Shown here: positions 30,048 to 33,903 of the stretch, piece after piece
Numbering within the stretch: the stretch's first letter is position 1
Layout of the letters: every line of letters starts with the position of its first letter
Source: Oceanicaulis sp. BBD 1991-10
Lineage (GTDB): Bacteria > Pseudomonadota > Alphaproteobacteria > Caulobacterales > Maricaulaceae
Direction: 5' to 3'
Assembly (NCBI GenBank): GCA_001657295.1
Contig: LYSW01000034.1
Span: 1-33,903, forward strand
DNA length: 33,903 nt
The notes under the pieces: model-generated
The model's input: the letters and a program-made list of their open reading frames with translations, nothing else
What the model was told of the DNA's origin: nothing
Database searches by the model: none
Translations under genes and position numbers: made by a program

Positions 30048-33000
30048 CACCCCGCCCCGCTTCGCTGCGGTTGCGGCTCGCCGGCGGGTGTCGGTTCGTC
30101 ACGGGCCGGACCAGGCGCGCCGGCCGGTTCGGACGGGGCGGATGCGTCCTCCGCCGCCGCCTCGGCCTCCCGCAGCGCCTCTCGCAGATCATCGAGTTCG
30201 CGCTCCGCCGAAGTGCCTTCGAACACGCGCCGGAACACCCCAGGAGCGAAGGCCGCGAGCGGATTGGCCACGACGCGGGTTTCATCGAACGGGCCGCTCA
30301 CGGAGAACGTCACGCCGAACACGCCCTCCCCGCGCCGGGACGTCAGCAATTCTCCGATCAGAGGCAATCCGCCCAGAATCGAGTTGGCGCCGTAGGACGG
30401 CAGAAGGGTTCCATCCATATTGATGCGGCTGTCTTCAAAGCTCACCAAGCCCTGCCAAGTCGCCCCGATCGAAGGGCCGACGGCGCGGGCCTCTTCCAGA
30501 GCCAGATTGCCGGAACTCCAGGTGAAGTCCGACTCCAGCCGCTCGAAGTCAATTCCTTCGCCGCTCAACAACCCGCCTAGACCTTCCAGAGACCCGGCGG
30601 CGAGGATTCGGGCGAGAAGCGGCATCTCCTCCAAGGTGAAGCCGTCGACCTCCATGCGTCCGGCCATCGGGCCGCCGGCGCCGACCACAGGAGAGACCGC
30701 GTCCAGCCGCAAGCGGCCGCCGGACACATTGTCGAAGCCGGCGAACGCGCGCAGCAATTGGCCGGCGTCATCGCTTCGCACGGTCAGCCGGCGGCTTTGC
30801 TGCATCTCCTCGTCGAGGGAGTAATCCAGCAACAGCCCTGTCGCGCCGCCTGGGCTCAACGCCATCAGGCCCGCGCTTTCAAGCCCCTCCGGCCCCAGCT
30901 GGGCGGACAGATCGATGGTCTCAAAGGTCACAGCATTGACCAGGACCCGGTCGAGCTGCGCTTCTATGAGGATCGGCGCGGACACCTCCGCCCCCGCACC
31001 TGGCGCCGTCAGGCTCAGGGCCTCTCCAAGATCAATATAATCGCCCGAAAGCGCGAGCCGCAGCGGCCCGTCAATCCCCATCGGCCGATCAGCGGCGAGC
31101 CGCACGTCGATCCTGCCGGGCACGACCAGCTCGCTGATTTCGGCGGCGAGGAGACGCCCGTCCGGTGCAACGGCCGCCGTGGCGGAAAGGTCGATGCCCT
31201 CCGCCCGGATCAGCAGGGGATCGAGCACCATCGCGCCGGCGTCGTCGACGGAGACTCCAAAGCGGGCTTCGCCGGGCGTTCCGACTTCCTTCTCCCAGAC
31301 TTGAGCGGGCAGAACCACAGCCGCGTCGGTCAGATCCAGCGCCACATCCACCTGGCTGAAGTCAAACCCGTCGCCGATGATCTCGGCGTCGATCCCGACC
31401 ACGCCATCCATGAATCGGCGCGCCGGCAATCCAAGCTGGTCCAGGCCGCGGCCTGTCATGGGACCGCTGGCGAGCACTCGCGTCGAGGGCGCCTCGCCTC
31501 CAAGACCGAAGGTTTCGGTCCATTCGATCGCGATCTCAGAGCCGGCCAGCCGGGCGGTTCCGGTGGCGACCAGCCTTTCTGAATCGGCGGCGATGCCCAC
31601 CACGCCCTCTTCCAGGCGCACGCCGTCCACGCCGGTCGGCGCGGTGACATTCTGAAACTCGCCATCGATCTGATAGCCGATATTCTCGATCGGCACGAAG
31701 CGGCGCATCGGACGGCGGATCTCGAAGCTCATCCGCCCGTCGCCTTCAAATTGAGCGGGCTCGAGGCCGTAGGAGTCAGCGATCGAGAGCGGAGGCTCGC
31801 TCAGCAATTCCAGAAGGCCCTGCACCTCACCGGTTCCCGACCCGCCAAAACGCGCGACGGCGCCCTTGGGGTTGAGCCGCGGTATCTCCACGAAGATCGT
31901 GTCGATGGCCAGCGCGCCGATGCTTCCGTACCGTCCGGTGAGCGACAGGGAGTTGCCGCGGAGCTCGGCTTCACCGGCCAGGCCGAGAAGCGGCGTCATG
32001 GTCGACACATAGCGCACGTCGGCGTCTGAGAATTCAAAGCTCAGAGATAAATGCTCGTCGGCGAGCATCCGTTCGGCGACCGCCGCCGCGGGGATATCAA
32101 GCGCCAGCCTGGCGTTGGACAAACGGCCGTCAAGGATGCTGTCGCGGACCCAATCGCGCGCGCCGAGCGCGAAATCGACCGGCCAGTGCCGCAAGACATC
32201 CGCCTTTCCGATCACCCCCTCGATAGGCCCTTCAAATCGGATTGCGGGAAAACGCCGGCCGTCCTCCAGCTCGTCGAGCGCGAGGCGGCCCGAGAGGCGC
32301 CCGCGCGCATTGGCGAGATCGAGATCCAATCGGCTGAACAGGATTTCCCGGGTGCGCGTATCAAGCTGACCCTCGGCCATCGCCGAGGTCCAGACCTGAG
32401 ATTCTGGAAAGACGCCCGCCAGATCAAAGGCGCCGGCGCCGGACCGGATCTCAAACCGGGCGCGAGTCGGAAGCGCCCCCGTGAAGCCCGACAGGTCGAA
32501 CACCCGCCCGGTCAGATCAAGATCAAGAAGATCGGAATCGATCCGGACCTGCTGGAGATCGATTTGCCCGCTTGGGGCGTCGAATTCCAGACGCACGGCG
32601 CTTTCTCCGAACGGGAAAACCTGACCCTCAGACCGCACTTCCCCCGCGCTTGAGGTGACTTCCAGCAAGGCCGTGCGCAAGCCGTCCTCGACTGATGCGT
32701 CGAGGATCAGGCTCGCGTCGAACACCGCTTCCAGATTCGCCAGGCTCGACAGCATGCCGCGTCGCGGTGCGGCGGCGGCCGGCACAAATCCCGTAATGGC
32801 GAATTCGGCGAGGACCCGCTCGAGCGCGCGGCCGGTCTCCAGACGCATGCGGACCGGCGCGAGACCGGCGGACGTCACAAGATCGCCGGAGACTGAAGCC
32901 TGCACCTGGCCTGGAGCGGTCACCGCCGTGAGGCGGGCGTTGTTGACGAACCAGTCCAGCTCAGAAGCTTCATCCACCACCCGCAAATCCACGGCCTGCA

Positions 33001-33550
33001 GATCCAGCCGCTGAAGACGCGCCAGCAATCCGCCCCGCTCGGGATCAAGCTCGCTGCTCAGCGCGCCGAGGCCGCCGCCACCTCCCCCCTGCGCGGTTCC
33101 GCTGTCTCGGCTGACCGCGTCAGGCGCGCCCAGCCCGGCGATCCATCCGCCTTCGCGTGTGCGTATGACGGAAAATACGCCGCCATCTGCTTCAATGCTG
33201 ACGGGCCGCAGCCGGCCGACCAGAAGCAGATCAAGTGCAAGCGCCGCCTCGATGCGTTCCGCGGCGACGATGATGTCCCCGGCGGCGTCGGTGATCTCCA
33301 CCGCTTCGGCCATCACGACCAGGGAGGCGGACGCGGGGTCGAAGCGCACCTGCAAAGTTTCAATTGCGGCGTCATCACCTGCAACGGCCGCCGTCAAAGC
33401 GCCGGTGACGCTATCGCGCAGCATCTCGGCGTCCAGCGGCCCTTCGGCCAATCGCCACAAAAGCGCGCCGCCTGCGAGGATGCACAGCGCCAAAAGCGCG
33501 GCGACGGCCTCGAGCAGATAAAGAACGGCAAGGCGGGCTGCACGGCGCAT
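30047..33550 (-). CDS. Large AsmA-like / DUF3971 envelope protein
   Basis: A 1167-residue protein anchored by one N-terminal transmembrane helix (about residues 7-32, hydrophobic after MRRAARLAV) with the rest predicted periplasmic. It consists mainly of beta-strand repeats as in AsmA, TamB and YhdP-type proteins, which form long grooves thought to move phospholipid between inner and outer membranes. The C-terminal third carries the AsmA-like segment (FTLEEMPLLARILAAGSLEG, then LPLIGELLTSRRGEGVFGVTF), and the tail is Pro/Glu/Ala-rich. YhdP is the nearest named protein by size and layout, but identity is not certain. The start ATG 33550 is the only one ahead of the helix. It is divergent from bcp with 109 bases between and coupled to anmK. 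Confidence 0.82.
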   Translation of the reverse strand: MRRAARLAVLYLLEAVAALLALCILAGGALLWRLAEGPLDAEMLRDSVTGALTAAVAGDDAAIETLQVRFDPASASLVVMAEAVEITDAAGDIIVAAERIEAALALDLLLVGRLRPVSIEADGGVFSVIRTREGGWIAGLGAPDAVSRDSGTAQGGGGGGLGALSSELDPERGGLLARLQRLDLQAVDLRVVDEASELDWFVNNARLTAVTAPGQVQASVSGDLVTSAGLAPVRMRLETGRALERVLAEFAITGFVPAAAAPRRGMLSSLANLEAVFDASLILDASVEDGLRTALLEVTSSAGEVRSEGQVFPFGESAVRLEFDAPSGQIDLQQVRIDSDLLDLDLTGRVFDLSGFTGALPTRARFEIRSGAGAFDLAGVFPESQVWTSAMAEGQLDTRTREILFSRLDLDLANARGRLSGRLALDELEDGRRFPAIRFEGPIEGVIGKADVLRHWPVDFALGARDWVRDSILDGRLSNARLALDIPAAAVAERMLADEHLSLSFEFSDADVRYVSTMTPLLGLAGEAELRGNSLSLTGRYGSIGALAIDTIFVEIPRLNPKGAVARFGGSGTGEVQGLLELLSEPPLSIADSYGLEPAQFEGDGRMSFEIRRPMRRFVPIENIGYQIDGEFQNVTAPTGVDGVRLEEGVVGIAADSERLVATGTARLAGSEIAIEWTETFGLGGEAPSTRVLASGPMTGRGLDQLGLPARRFMDGVVGIDAEIIGDGFDFSQVDVALDLTDAAVVLPAQVWEKEVGTPGEARFGVSVDDAGAMVLDPLLIRAEGIDLSATAAVAPDGRLLAAEISELVVPGRIDVRLAADRPMGIDGPLRLALSGDYIDLGEALSLTAPGAGAEVSAPILIEAQLDRVLVNAVTFETIDLSAQLGPEGLESAGLMALSPGGATGLLLDYSLDEEMQQSRRLTVRSDDAGQLLRAFAGFDNVSGGRLRLDAVSPVVGAGGPMAGRMEVDGFTLEEMPLLARILAAGSLEGLGGLLSGEGIDFERLESDFTWSSGNLALEEARAVGPSIGATWQGLVSFEDSRINMDGTLLPSYGANSILGGLPLIGELLTSRRGEGVFGVTFSVSGPFDETRVVANPLAAFAPGVFRRVFEGTSAERELDDLREALREAEAAAEDASAPSEPAGAPGPARDEPTPAGEPQPQRSGAG

Positions 33551-33659
33551 GATCTAGCCGAAACCCTGTGCTGGAGTCTGGACGCGGAGGGCGTGGCGCA
33601 CAATCTTCTCGCCTGGCCGGCTCGGACCGGCGAAACGCACTTTATCCAAGGAGCAGCTG

Positions 33660-33903
33660 ATGAGCGACCTCGCCCCGGGAGATACGGCTCCCGATTTCTC
33701 CATGCCGGCCGATAACGGCGGAACGGTCTCCTTAAGCGATTTCGCCGGCAAATCAGTCGTCCTTTACTTCTACCCCAGGGATGACACGCCAGGCTGCACG
33801 AAGGAGGCCATCGGCTTCACCGAACAGATCGATGCGTTTGAAGCCGCCGGCGCTGCGGTCATCGGCGTGTCCAAAGACACCGTAGCCAAGCATGGCAAGT
33901 TTC
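33660..33903 (+). CDS. bcp: Thioredoxin-dependent peroxiredoxin, Bcp/PrxQ type (runs off the window)
   Basis: The first 81 codons of a peroxiredoxin that reduces hydrogen peroxide and organic peroxides. ATG 33660 is preceded six bases away by AAGGAG (33648-33653). The product starts MSDLAPGDTAPDFSMPADNG and contains VVLYFYPRDDTPGCTKEAIGF, with the peroxidatic cysteine in PGCT. The resolving cysteine that E. coli Bcp has five residues later is Ile here, so this is a one-cysteine-type member unless another partner cysteine lies in the missing C-terminal part. It diverges from the AsmA-like gene. Confidence 0.93.
   Translation, partial: MSDLAPGDTAPDFSMPADNGGTVSLSDFAGKSVVLYFYPRDDTPGCTKEAIGFTEQIDAFEAAGAAVIGVSKDTVAKHGKF

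Overview
The window is a GC-rich chromosomal segment from an alphaproteobacterium. The best fit is the Caulobacterales/Maricaulales side (Hyphomonadaceae or Maricaulaceae-like). That placement is inference from gene content: an iscR-iscS-sufBCDS-sufT-sufA cluster, glnB-glnA, a MaeB-type malic enzyme with a C-terminal phosphotransacetylase-like domain, an alphaproteobacterial-type ParE, and a paired set of secreted amidohydrolases. Almost all of it is ordinary core chromosome. I see no insertion sequence, phage module, CRISPR array, tRNA or rRNA. No gene-free stretch exceeds 300 bases; the longest, 9714-9952, 28032-28260 and 6173-6374, are described.

Left part (1-6172): on the minus strand nnr (NAD(P)H-hydrate repair), maeB (malic enzyme) and the first 92 codons of a MATE exporter lie head to tail. 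Divergent from nnr, on the plus strand, are glnB (PII) and glnA (glutamine synthetase), the core of nitrogen assimilation. Both maeB and glnA carry a single frame change inside otherwise fully conserved coding sequence, which looks more like base-level sequence error than gene decay.

Middle part (6173-19256, plus strand): a 1112-residue autotransporter, a lipoprotein SLT-type lytic transglycosylase, parE, a secreted protein with 16 cysteines and an apparent internal repeat, two tandem amidohydrolases (the second appears to have lost most of its metal ligands), an RhlE-like DEAD-box helicase and a coiled-coil GGDEF diguanylate cyclase. A glutathione S-transferase-like gene (19347-19952, minus) is convergent with the cyclase.

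Right part (20037-28031, minus strand): one tightly packed iron-sulphur assembly operon, iscR-iscS-sufB-(two unknown genes)-sufC-sufD-sufS-sufT-sufA. Many junctions overlap or abut. The two unknown genes encode a small membrane protein and an apparently exported protein. The region upstream of iscR holds a good sigma70-like promoter surrounded by several inverted repeats. Divergent from it is an alpha/beta hydrolase, which meets anmK tail to tail. anmK is translationally coupled to a large AsmA-like envelope protein. The window ends inside a bcp peroxiredoxin gene.

Most worth following up: the unknown pair inside the suf operon, the degenerate amidohydrolase partner, the cysteine-rich repeat protein, and the symmetrical regulatory region in front of iscR.
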